NCBI RefSeq assembly: GCF_947242115.1
Contig: NC_074712.1
Span: forward strand, 15,212,666-15,276,665
Reading direction: 5' to 3'
DNA: 64,000 nt
From: Biomphalaria glabrata
Taxonomy: Eukaryota; Mollusca; Gastropoda; Planorbidae
Position 1 is the stretch's first letter. Each line of letters begins with the position of its first letter. The notes beneath the pieces are model-generated. The model was not told where the DNA came from and searched no databases. It worked only from the letters and a program-made list of their open reading frames with translations. A program made the translations under genes and the position numbers. This document shows positions 47,460 through 60,600 of the stretch, piece by piece.

Positions 47460-47660
47460 TGTTATGGTTTTGGATGGTTCCTGGTCATGCTGTATGAGTG
47501 CTGGACTGCATTCTGTCTTCTCAATGGTCCTGGGTTCATTCCCCATCATCCTATGGGATATTTGGACTAAGAAGTAGATTATCTTCAACTCTGAAAGAAC
47601 ATCCGAAACATGTTTACATTTTAGAAACATTTTAATTGAGTACAGCTGCCTTATCAAACC
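47460..47660 (+). mobile_element. tRNA-derived SINE, type C
   Basis: GTATGAGTGCTGGACTGC, a B-box-like GGGTTCATTCCCC, TATGGGATATTTGGACTAAG, then CTCTGAAAGAACATCCGAAA and CATGTTTACATTTTAG. This is the copy with the best-preserved 3' part. Confidence 0.7.
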
Positions 47661-49444
47661 CTCCTCTTTTGTCTCCCACTGCATTTTTATCAATGCGTCT
47701 TTATTTTGATGGTTATTAACACATTTAGTTTTGTATTCCTTTGCAAGATCATAGTCCTACTTGGCAATAAAGTGCACTGGTATGAAAACTTCCTTTTTCA
47801 ACCTCATACATGTGAATGGGGGGGTGCTTCTGGTACTAAGGCTATAGTAAAGCCCCCATGATGCATCATCTGAGCAAGACATACATCATATACATAAAAA
47901 ACATGTATAAGACACTTCCCTTACTTTTCATCAAATCTATTCAATGTCTTTTGGGGTGTTTGATAAGGTTTACTTTTCCGGAAATACATCCACATTGTTC
48001 ACAACACTCTTTCCTTTTAGCGTTCTCATGTATTTTCATGCAATATGTTTTCTTTCATTTTTTAAGCAAAAATAAACTTAATCAGTAAATTCTTAGTATC
48101 TTAAAGACATCAAAACACACAAGCAATTTATAAATACATGTTTATTAAACACTAATATGGACAAATAGATAATTTTTTTTATAAATGTAAAAATTTATTT
48201 AAAAAAATACTTCCTTTCCCAATTAAAAATAATTAAAGTGTGCTCTCCCCTGACATTGCTAATTTACAGCATTAACCGTGCCAAAATTTTAAAAAGCGAG
48301 GATGGGGCCAATATTTTCTTTCTTTACTCATCGCAATCATCGTTTATCTCAGGTTTGATAGCTTAAAATAGAATCTGATGTTAAAGAGAGGTGAGGTAAA
48401 CTATACATATGGATACATTACAGAATTATCTTTTCTATTTTATTAACAAATGGATGACAAGTTTAAAGATGTTTTCAGTTGTTTTTTCTGGGTTTAACTA
48501 TTACGGTTCTATAAAAATCAAGACACAAAAAATGTCGGCGAGTTAACTTAAGGTGTTTTCTAGAGAAACTGTACTCTCAATCAACTCTAAGATCTATAAG
48601 ATAGTCTTTTACATCCTAATGCCATGTCATGTTTCTTAGTCTTAACTGCCAGTGCCTAGAATAGATCTTGATCTAATTCTACATTAAGATATAAATAAAT
48701 CTGTATAATATATTTTGCCTTGGCTATGACTTCAATCAAGTTCCATCAGCTATTTATCCACTCTTTTGCATCAATCATACATCAGAATTCCTCAGCCAAT
48801 ACAAACACACACAATGCTGTCCATTCAGCTTATTGTTCTATTTAAAAATAGTTGCTAAAGCCTTATTTAAACATACACATAATGCTAACCAGTCAATAGC
48901 GGTCTATGATAAAATATTCTTTGCTTTTGAATAACATTAAAAAGTTTGCTTAACTTTGTAAATTATAGATCTACATGACATCATGAACAATAGTGTGAAT
49001 AAATTTTATAGAGAATGAAATTGCATTATTTAAAAGAATACAATATAATCAATTCTCAGGTGTGTAGTAAATGCTCTTTAGATATGCTTTGTTTCTAACT
49101 GTCTAAAATTGTACATCATCACCAATTATTTTATTAGAGGTCTTACTGACCTTTTCCAAGTACTTTTGAAATATTTTTTTTATTTAATTAATTTTTTAAA
49201 ATTGTGTTACAATATTTTTTTTTACTTAACTAGCTCTCTGTTTTTAAGCTAGTGTGTTAAACCTCCATCTGTACAAGTTTTAAAAATCAATAATACTAAG
49301 GGTACTGTAATCATAACTCTAAATATGTAAAGAAGAAAATATTTTTGAAAATACTTTTTATAAAAACAAACTTGTATCAATTAGTTTGGATCAGTCATGT
49401 AATTAAATTTGTAATAGATCTAGACTAAGGAGACTAATTCAGCA
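47661..49444. other. Intergenic, no gene seen
   Basis: AT-rich. Small open frames here have no recognisable similarity. Confidence 0.5.
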
Positions 49445-49640
49445 TACACCACAACTTAAGTCAATTACAATTCTTCCCCTTGTTCGAGATACCAATAGGT
49501 TAATTTTTTTCATTGATTCTTGTGTTGCCAGGTAAAAGAAATAATTTTGCAAAATTTCAGCTTGATCTAAGATTGGGTTTGGGAGAAACATGTACAAACT
49601 TTTTAACAGACAGACAGAGTGAGTTGATATAAGCTTTGTG
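49445..49640 (+). repeat. R1 dispersed repeat, copy 7
   Basis: CCCCTTGTTCGAGATACC, TTCTTGTGTTGCCAGGTAAA, CTTGATCTAAGATTGGGTTT, GTTGATATAAGCTTTGTGAA. The TTAATTAACTAATT block of other copies is deleted. Confidence 0.75.
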
Positions 49641-51595
49641 AAAAAAAAAATGTGTAATACATAATTTCAAGTCAGCACCATTCAAAAAGAGGATTACAAG
49701 GGTTAATTTTTTGTAATTAGATTTTTTTTCAAGCTTCATATGTCAGCCAATCATTTAGCATTAAAGGATTAATTCCAATTACAAGCTGTCACTCATCTTT
49801 CTCTTGTTTTTTTTTTTCATCTAATTGGTTATTATTATACAGGTTCAGTATGATTTCTTGTGAGTAGACTGAAGCTTGGTTGTTTTCTACACATAACAAT
49901 TAGCCATTGTGTTTCTCTTTTGTCTTTTATATATTGCATTTTTTATTTTTGTGACATTTTTAAAAATTATAGTGTTGTAGAGAAGTAAATAGATTGAATT
50001 ATTTTGACACCATAATTTCTCTGATCTATTCTACTGATGCATGCATGTGCATGTTGCTAACAACACCCACACTACAGAGTATGAAGAATAGGTAGGTGGT
50101 GCTGTGGTTAATTAAGCAGTCTATCACATCCCTGTGCCCAAGTGTGACTGTGTAAGTGTTCCCAAATATATAGCTAGCTGCTGCTGCTGTAATGATTATC
50201 ATTGTTTTTGTGTGTGTGTGTGTGTATAGTCCTGTGTATGACTGTGTGTGTTACTGTCAGAGACAACAGCTGTTTAAGCTCCCTATGCAACTTGGTGGAA
50301 GAATACAAAGTAGTATTCAAGTTGTCTAATGTTGTGCATAAAAGAAGTACATTGCTATTGTGGTCACTCGTTGCAGCATAATGTGTGTGGCTAGTTAAAA
50401 TAGTATAAACTATATTTATATTTCTCTATTGAAACAGTTTATTAAACTACTGTTAGGAAAAAAAAAACAGATAGGAAGTCAGTATTGTTTTCCAAACTTC
50501 TGCTGACATGGATGTTACAACCTGTAGGTCATCACTTTGATATGTTTCTAGTATACTTAGTCTTTTTTTCCCATAGCTTAAAAGAAAAATGAATGTGTTC
50601 ATTTGATAAAAGAATAAAATATTAGAATAATATATTGACTGTTAGCTATGCTTGAAATCAAATTTGCAATTTTCTAAAGATCTATAATGTAGTTCGGAGT
50701 TTAGAACTGCTAGCATAGTGTTTTGATGGTTCTGTGTGGTTTTTATGTTGTAGTGATTCTAGATTTATATCTAGTGACACACTCTAGGGTAATGCATGTC
50801 CACAGTTCCAATGTAGAATATTGAATAATTTAACTGTATAAACCTGAGTTGTAGAATAAACATGCACTTAGATACTTTTAGGATACTTAGATACTTTTGA
50901 ATTACTTTTGCATTACGCATCTTTCATGCTTTAAGCATGCTTAGTGCATTCTGGTCCAATCTCTTTTGTGGACCCGTGGATGGAAGGGGTATCTTTAGAA
51001 GTAGGTTTCCTTGCAGCCTTTAAGCACTCAGTAAACACAAGTCTGCTCGAGAAAGTATTTGAACTCAAGTCCCCTTGATAGGTAGTAAAGTTGGTTCTTC
51101 CTCTCTGCTTCACATATCACATAAAAATAAAATCAATCCACCGTGAAATACTGAAATTAAGCACTATGTACAACTGACCCCTGATTTTCTGTTTTGCCCT
51201 TTATATACATTTCAATCTAAGTTTAGATCTAGAAATTACCAGAACTGGAAAGAAAGTCAAACCTATTTATATGTATTGCCCCTGGACTTAAATGAGCTAA
51301 TTTTAGCTCTGTTATATGATTTTGGTGTTGTCTTAAATAACAGTGTCACAAAACAAAATAGCTTTTGTTGTTATTAGCAAGAGGCTAATCATCTAGTTAT
51401 TTCATGCAATGAAATGTGTGATTCATTAGCAGATAGAAGAAAATGATTTCATTACTGTGAGTTAGTCTCTTATCAAGTCCATCACCTTCTTATTCACAAC
51501 AAAGTCCAGATAGTCTTAGAGCTGTGATTGACTTTGCCATAGTTTAAAGTTTATATTATTCATGTTCTTTGTATTCCATCTTTTTTTATCCACAG
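49641..51595. other. Upstream region and 5' noncoding intron of TBC1D16
   Basis: An acceptor at 51594-51595 shows that at least one 5' noncoding exon lies somewhere upstream; I cannot place it. A (GT)n run is near 50208-50224. No other gene is seen. Confidence 0.45.
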
Positions 51596-51653
51596 CTACT
51601 AAGTATGAAAGTTAAAAAATGACTGGATTAATTTCTCCTGAACCTGATCACTA
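51596..51653 (+). other. TBC1D16: 5' UTR part of TBC1D16 exon
   Basis: TTTTTTTATCCACAG is a good acceptor ending at 51595. An in-frame TGA nine bases before the ATG at 51654 fixes that ATG as the first possible start. Confidence 0.65.
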
Positions 51654-54600
51654 ATGGCTTTCAGCACCATCTTTAAAAAAGCCAGCAATCTTCTTGGCCT
51701 GAGTGGGTCTGAGAGCTTGCGCCCTCCACCTCTGGATGGGGAGATAATTTATTGTAAAAACAATGTCTGTGTTCACCCACCAGCTTCGCTGTTGCTAGAA
51801 ACAGAACATCATCCAGGTTACTTGACACTCAGAGCACAACAAAGCCAGGTAATCTTTCAAATAGGATTCTATTTACATCACTCTTTACACAATCACTAAG
51901 TAATGCTCATCATGAAGGATTTACCTCGTTAGTAGTGAAGACTATGATCCCAAAAACCAACCAGTTACTCCATCAAGATATATTTAAATATTTTTTTACT
52001 GAAAATATTTATGTTACAATAAATGTTGTTTAAATGTTAGTTATTATTTCCAGTCTCATTTAAATATACTGCAACAGTAGTAAATTCAGTCAGTGAATAT
52101 TTTTTTTAGCACCAATTAAAATCTTTCTTAAAAACTGTAATGATACCTTTACATCAAATTTTTTTTTCAATATTTCTCAACACCAGAGAAAATCTTTCCT
52201 AAAAACTGTAATGATACCTTTACTATGTATTCTATTTTACCTCAAAATAGCTGTAGCATATTAATAGAGTCACTCTTAACTCAAACCATTTATTTTCTAG
52301 GGAAGTCGACCCACCCTTGTTCTCACATGGATTCCAAATACAACTTTAAAGAAAAATCCCTACAGCATAGAAAGCAGTCCCATCAGGTCAGGCAGTTGCA
52401 CTCCCAAGGTCAGTCCTAGACGAAATCCAAAACAAGAGTTTGCCAAATCAGACGAATCTGTTACTCTAACACCATCTCCTTCTCCACAAACACACGAGAG
52501 CTTTTCAGAACCCAATAAGAAATTGAGCTTGGATGCCACCAGCATTTGCTCAGAGGCCTCTTTATGCTCAAGAGGGGATTCTCCCAGTCTAGATGACTCT
52601 AACGTCTGTGAAAGTAAGTTGAGCTGCAGTTATAAATCTCAAACAGACTCCGGTATTGGTGGGGAGGGCTCATCTCAACATCACTCGGCAGCTTCTGAAC
52701 CTAACTATGTACAGAACAATGAGAAATGTAAACCCAGTGGTGTGAAACCTTCCAGGGTCGGCATTCATGTGAACGACCTAAATAACATAACCAAAGTCTC
52801 AAAGTCTGATCTAAAAAATCTAGTGACCACAAATGACCAAAGTCAAAGTTGTGATGAACTGACATCGGAAGAGCAGCTGGTAGCCATGTTAAACAGAAAC
52901 AAACTTCATGCGAAAGTAAAAGAAACTTCAGAATTAAGTAAGTTTTTATTAAGCAATATATTTTGGGGAGATTTATCTCGTAACTTTATCTTTTTAAATG
53001 GAGTTATAGTTATTGAATGTATGCAGAGATATTATTTTAGTGGGGGAAAAACACATTTATAGTAATCTTAAAACAATTAAGGAATAAATTAATTTTTTTT
53101 TTTTTTTTTTTACTTTTTATATATATTTACAGTGTTAAAAGTTTTTAAATCTGCAATTGACATCAGTCTTTTAGACATTGACACACTCACACCAATAGTT
53201 TTCTTTACATGTAATAACTTATATCTAGTTGGTGGTAGTTAAAGATGACCTTTACATCAGCTCACAGGTCTGAACTGGGAACTTTACTTTTTTTAAACTA
53301 AAAATGACCTTTTATGAATGTTGAATCACACAGATAGAATTATATAAACAGAATATACTTCAGATATACACTTATTTGTTTTTTTGTTTTGGTGTAAGGC
53401 ACAAATTGTAAGACAAATTTCCTTACGGATAATAAAGATTATTATTATTATTATTATTATTATAGTATTATCGATGACACTAGATTTACTTATGATCTAT
53501 AGAATCACACGAGAACCATGTTGTACCAAAACTTCTATATGCTCCATTCTACTAAAAGTATTAAACCTATAATTCTCACAATTTCTTATAAAATATAATC
53601 TGCTGTTTAGTGAGTGATATCTATGCTAAACTAATAATATTGTCATTTTATTTATTAAATGTCAATTACAATAATTGCTGTTATGGTTTTTTTTTACCAC
53701 ACCTCAATGATTCACATATTCATATGTTACAATCATGTATTACAATCATGTATTGCTTAGGTTTCAAATTTGACTAAAATCATTTTTTGTTTTCTAAGTT
53801 TTAATTTGTAGCAGTCATATATAACTCCTTCTATTAAATGACAACATCCTTACTATCAGTTATTTCTTAATTAATTTTTAATTAACCTGAATTTTGCAAG
53901 GAAAATAAATTAGTTTTTGGAATTTTCTATTTATTACACCAGAAACGTTTCCATTTCCAAGTAACTTCTTTACATAACCACTCATAGAGCAAATAAATTA
54001 ATATAGCTGTATTAGATTTTATTTTGTTTTTGGTTATTAATTGAGGTCTATTGTATTCAAAACCATATCCAAGCTGTCAGCATTGAGATTCAAGGGGACA
54101 AGCTGGTGGTAGTGACAGAGCAACAAGATGGTGCCAGTTGCACCAGCCCAGGCAGCATCACAGACAACAACATCAACAGGGACGACAGCAAGTTTGAGAC
54201 CAGCAGTTCCCAGTCCACAGACGCAGACACACAGAGCCTGAGCTCTGATTCCAACAACCACAGCCCATCGTCCAATGTTTTATCCCATGTAGGAGTGGAA
54301 GATGGACTACAATGTCTTCCAGAGCAACTTTCTCAGAGTGGATTATGTAGGGTAATTAAAGGATTAAATGCATTTCTTTAATTATAATATAAGAAATTAG
54401 TTAAGAATAATTTCTATCAACATAGTTTAATATATTTTGTAATTAATGAACTGGTGCAGCAATATGAAACACCTTTGATCTTGTTCACTCACAATTATCT
54501 TTTTGCTTGAAATCTACTTGGCTGACTTCTCTACCATATCATGTGCTATCAGCAATTATGTATTTTGCAGTTTATCATGTTTTTAAAAGTCATTGGCCAT

Positions 54601-57600
54601 AAGCATTAGTTTTTAAAACTGTTAATAATATTGTTGTAACCCCACTCCCGCGCTACACTAATGGTGCGCATCTGAGCACTACTGAACACACTAGTGAACG
54701 ACATATAGAGACAGGAAGAAGGACTGTTGTGAGCTAAAAGTCATGGGAGTCTAAACAGTCTGGTGCTGAGTGCTGTCCTGTGTGATACTAGGAAACTGTG
54801 TGGGAGACCTGGAGCGACACTGGGAAGTGTGTCGGTGGTCTGTTCTGTGTTCTGGTATGAAGTAGGACTCTTAGAACTTAGACATATTACTCCCTGTGAC
54901 CTTATAGCACAAGTCCAAGTCTAACTAGTAACTATTACTATTTGTTGATGCTTATAGTGAAGTTATACTAGTTATACTAAATAAATACAGCATTTACTCT
55001 TGTCAACCTGTCTTTCGTTGAGTGCCTGCCTTAGAGAGTTACAACAATATTCATTATTGAGTTTATATGTTTTGAGTTCAGATCTTCAGACATTTCTTCA
55101 AAATTTATTGCTAGATTATAGGACTCTGCTGGAATTGAAAAAAAAAAAAAACAACTTCCAAATAATGACAACTTAACTCTTTCACTCCTAACTGATGATA
55201 CCAATGTTGATTTGACCTCATTAAATTAAATTAATTTTTGGTTTTATAAACTTTAATTTGTATTATATAAAAAGAGCATGCTTTCTTCTATAATTATAAA
55301 TCTAATATCTAATATAACATTTCCTAATTTCATACAAAAAAGTTATTGAAGTTTAATCAGGGTAGTGAAACAAAAATGAGCAAAATGAATAATTCCATCG
55401 GAACATGGACAATAATTATGGAGAGAAAGAGTTAAACCATGTCACATGATGTTTCAATGGTTGCCAATAATAACTAATAGCTTGTGGTAGAGCTAAAAAC
55501 AATTCTAAAGACTCTTAAAAATAACTAAATAAAATAAATAGACATTTCTAGTATAAGCAGTTTCATGATATTTCTAGAACTATTCTTAGATTGCAGAGTA
55601 TAAAATGAGGAAAAGAAATAAATTTGGGGTCAGTTACTCATTGTGCCTTATTTCCATACTTTCAATGTGGATCTAGTATTTCAATTGATTTCTGTTGTGC
55701 CTTTATACATGAAGTATTCTTTCCTGCGGAACTGTTTGTCACGAGTCGAGTCTGTAACCTATTTCGACCAGTTTCTAGAAGCTCGAGTTCAAACCAGTGC
55801 AAGTGTCCAGCGTAAACAAGTTAATTTTAGGTATCCAATCAAAGAAAGAGGTTAAGGGAAAAAATAGCACACGTCAGCTTCTAGAAGGTCAAAGTTACTA
55901 AAATAATTATCTGAGAAGGTTCCATGATTCTGGAACGTACGATCAAAGAAAGTATAAATTAAGGGAAAGTGAGTTAAACGGGGTCCTCGCATAGTAGTAG
56001 TTCTTGTAGAGCGATGGTCCTCGCTCAGTCCTCGATTAGTAATAAGTTTTGTGATATTAGCGGGTCCATTAAGTAAAGTTTTAGTAGTTGAAGTTGAAGT
56101 TATACTAAGTGAAGTTTTATGTATCTTTAAGTGTTATTTATGAAGTGTCAAGTTGTTATTGAATTAAGAAGTTAATTTGATGTGAAAGTTGAAGAAGTTA
56201 TTAAAGAAGTTTGAAGAAAATACAGAGAGATGTTTCTTTCTTCATTTCATTGAATTGTCAAGTTTGATAATATAATCCCCGGCAAGTGTGATCATCACAC
56301 TGTTCTCACTAACAGGAGAAGGGGCAAAGGTGAGTAACTGGCGCCTTAACCAGTAAGCTTCGGGCAGGAGGGGCTCATTAGCCATGGCTGGCTACCCACC
56401 TAGGAGAAGGAAAACTCTGAATTCAAATCTCTGTTGCCTTGCAGCTATACCCAATCATGGGAAAGGCTTCGGGAGTCAACCCTGAGGAAAAATCAGGAGC
56501 TGGGGACCCTAAGGCAGTTTGCAGCACCCAGTGCTACACTCTGGCAGAACCTGCGACGCCGCTGACCCCAAAATGTATCGGCACTGCCGTTCCTTTGGAT
56601 ATATCAGCTGTGTGGAGTGAGGGGAACTGATGTGTGGGCGACATCGTTCCGACCACAACTAATGCCCAGGCATTCATCTCATTTCCACGAGTCCATAGTC
56701 GCTTCACGACTGAAGGAGGCCATATATTCTTAATGATCATTCAATGATTCTATTTTTCAATTATTCCGAGCTACGCTTGGATGTTGTGGCACTAGATTTA
56801 CAACTAGAATTACTAGTTAGTAATAAACACACCAGGCCAGTGCCACACCATGTTTAAATATTTTGATTTGAAGAAGAAGTACATAATAATTGAATTGAAT
56901 TTTCCAGGCTTTTCTTGATCTACAAATCCCTCCCAGTTCAGGGCCTCCCCCCAATACACCGGCTATCACACCTGACATCCATGTCATCAAAAGTAGATCA
57001 TTGTCAACATCTAGCTCATCCACCACAACATCTGGTCCAGACTCAGCACCCAATACACCTTGTTCTTCAGTGGACGACTCTGGTAACTTCAAATGACTTA
57101 CTTATAACCTTATGACATTGCCTTTTTTTTTTTTTTTTTTTTTTGCAATCTGTTAGCAAAAAACAACCCATCACTTTGATGGGATTAGTGTTATACCGTT
57201 GCATCAGGTGATTGCAGTGTAATGTTTCTAAAGACTAACACAGTTTTGGTCTTTAGGAAAGTAATATGAATCTATATGTTTTTCATGTAATTTTATTCTA
57301 TGTATAGTATGTTGTATGCTTTATTCTGTTGTTTTGTTGGTACCATTTGAATTGATTACATGCAAAGCCATAATATTTTTGTAACTATTTTTCTTGGAAA
57401 CAACTGCCATGGCTTGATATAACTTTTGACCTATTTTTAAAAATCTTTTCACCAGATTCAAACTAGTACAATAATCAAATGGCTACATTTCAGTATATTC
57501 AATTTTCTAGATTTATTTTGATTTCATAAGTTACCATCACATTGTAATACATTAAAATAACCAAAATAAGTGTAGATTTAATCAATTCAACTTTTTGAAG

Positions 57601-60600
57601 ACTTGATATTTTAAAACTGTAGAAAATGGGCCTAAAAACTGTAGAAGTTGAGCCTAAAAACTAGAAGTTGAGCCTAAAAACTAGAAGTTGGGTCTAAAAA
57701 CTGTAGAAGTTGAACCTAAAAACTAGAAGTTGGGTCTAAAAACTGTAGAAGTTGAGCCTAAAAACTAGAAGTTGGGCCTAAAAACTAGAAGTTGAGCCTA
57801 AAAACTAGAAGTTGGGTCTAAAAACTGTAGAAGTTGAACCTAAAAACTAGAAGTTGGGTCTAAAAACTGTAGAAGTTGAGCCTAAAAACTAGAAGTTGGG
57901 CCTAAAAACTAGAAGTTGGGCCTAAAAACTAGAAGTTGGGCCTAAAAACTAGAAGTTGGGCCTAAAAACTAGAAGTTGGGCCTACTGGACATCTGCTTTC
58001 ATGGGATTGGGAAAAACTGTAACTGTAGAGAAATTAAAACTTAGCTGTTGATTATCTGTTTTTTAATGTTCTTGTAACTTTTTTATTGTATACTTCCACA
58101 CATTCAGCCTCAATATCTCCTGGTCAGGAATGGTCAGGTGACCAGCCTGAATCTCCAAACAGCGGTAGCTCAGTGGGTTACCACAACCTCACTTTTCCAG
58201 AAAATGCAATGACAACATCAACATCATCCAATCACAGAGAGAAACGTAGTGCCAGAGAACAGCTGTGTGGAGTTTTCTCTGTGGATTTGGGTTAGTTTTT
58301 CTCAGATTCAGAGCATTGAAGAATGTTACTTAGCATATTTATTTAATATATTATGCAATAGAAAGTACTTCAATCAGCATTTTTCAAATATTCATGCTTA
58401 TTTTAGCAGGGTTATAACTGTGTTTTAAGTATCATTTACTTTATAACTAGATTTAGTGATCTCCCTAAAAGTAAATAGCTATTACCATACAATTGTGCAT
58501 TTTGTTCATTCAATTTATAACACTTTTTGTAAGTCATGTTTTTAATCAATCCACTACAATTTATGCAATCATCAGATTTAATTATTTAACCTAATCATAA
58601 CAAAGATTTTTACAAATATAAGATTTTTTCAAAATATAAAAATAATGTAGCAGTTTTCTTAAATGTTACTGCTTTTGAGAATTTCACTTTGCTGAACTCC
58701 AAACATTTCTGTGGGCCACTCAACTGTTTCTTTCAACCTACAGGTCAAATGAGATCACTGCGACTTTTCTACAACGACTCAGCCTGCACACAAGGTCAAG
58801 TGGTTATTGCCAGCAGGGAGAGCCAGTACAAGATACTGCACTTTCACAATGGTGGACTTGACAAACTAGCTGAGATATTTGAAGAGTGGAGTCTGTTTGC
58901 TCAACAGACAGATGAGGTTGTGCTCATGTCAAACAAATATTAATTGTATTGTAATTCTTGAAAAAAAATAATTAATTACCTAATGAGCACCATCTATGCC
59001 CAATGTTTTGATCCGAAAATATCACCTTATACTTATTGAAAAATCTGTAAATAAACAGTATAGAAAAGTCATTAAGAGTGATAGATGTATTTATTTTCCT
59101 ATTTCACTTCTTTTATAATTGATCATTTCCTTACATTGCCCAAGCCAAGTACTGCATTACATCCTCTTAACACATTAACACAGGAAATTGTCCAACTTAA
59201 CTTTGCCTGCCATAAAAAGTTGTTTAGATTTTACAAGGAAACATTGTTACTTTGATTTAAATGTTCTTATTCTTTATCTTTGTTTTTTTCTGGTGGATGG
59301 GACAGGGTGTGGAGGGAGACAAACCTTACAAACAGTTTCTTGTTGTCAAGCCTCACCTTACTGATGACCAGTGTCACCCAGAGGAGCATTTGTTCCCCAA
59401 AGTAACAGATGAGATTTGGAAGTCCCATATGACTGAAGACGGCAGGATTGAAGATGTTTTTCAACTGCGTAAGGTGAATTTGAGACACAGTTTGTTAATA
59501 TGCATTTTTATGCTGCAGGATTTTGTGTTTTTTATGATTCTTAGTTTAAAGGAAATTTTTACTAATTTCTTGAAATACTTTTTTATCGGTATCAAAAAAT
59601 TCTATTTAATGTTAAGCAATTATGTTCTATTTGGATTCATAATTCTAGATGTCAAGTTTTTTTAAAAAGAAAATTATTTAAAGCATTGTTTAACCAGATA
59701 AATATTAGGTATTTTTAGTCTGAACAAATTTTAACCCTCACCAACCTTCAGTAACTATTTTTAGTCATTACTTGTTTATATCATAATGGAAGCATATCTT
59801 TAACTTGGTGCTTGGTGGATATTTTTTTTATGGTGCAATCTATTTTTTCTTATATCAGGCCATATTTTTTGGAGGTCTAGATGCCAGTATACGCCATGAT
59901 GTCTGGCCTTTCCTTCTGCATTACTTCCCTTTTGATTCCACCTTTGAGCAGCGAGAACAGATTAGAAATGACAAATACATTGAGTATCAGAACATTAGGA
60001 AAAAAAGGTTCGTCTTTTAAACAGTGTACACTGGATGTTATTGAACTAACTGACATGTTTTGTGTTTTGCATGATTTGGGTACATCTAAAGTTGCGGTGA
60101 CAGATTTTAGAGAATTCTTTGTCCCAACACAAACACAACATACTTTAAAAATGAATAATTTTGTTTCTTAGTAAACATCACATTCTAATTGTAATTCTTT
60201 TGTGTAAACTAGGTTTGAGGTGAGGCCACCACCTCAGTACCTACATGTCAATGTGACATAGGATAGTTTTATAACAATCTTTATTGTATTTTGTTTTATG
60301 AAAAAAAAATTTTTCAAATGTCTTTACTTCTATTTTTTATCAAATTTTAATTTTAAAAAATATCCCTTTCAAAAGATTTATCATTTCTTGGATGGCTGGA
60401 TAAAAAAAAAAGTTTCTTAATCTATTTTGCTAGAGAATCAATGGACCTTGAAGAACAGCAGCAGTTTTGGCGAAGCATTCAGTGTATTGTGGAAAAAGAT
60501 GTTGTCAGGACAGACCGCTCCCATCCCTACTTTAGAGGGGACAATAACCCTAACATTGAAGTACTCAAGTAAGAATGGATGTAGTTTATTTCATTTCTTG

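Noticed and set aside
54037-54275. Minus-strand open frames over TBC1D16 exon 3
   Set aside because: Shadows of the plus-strand Ser/Thr-rich coding exon.
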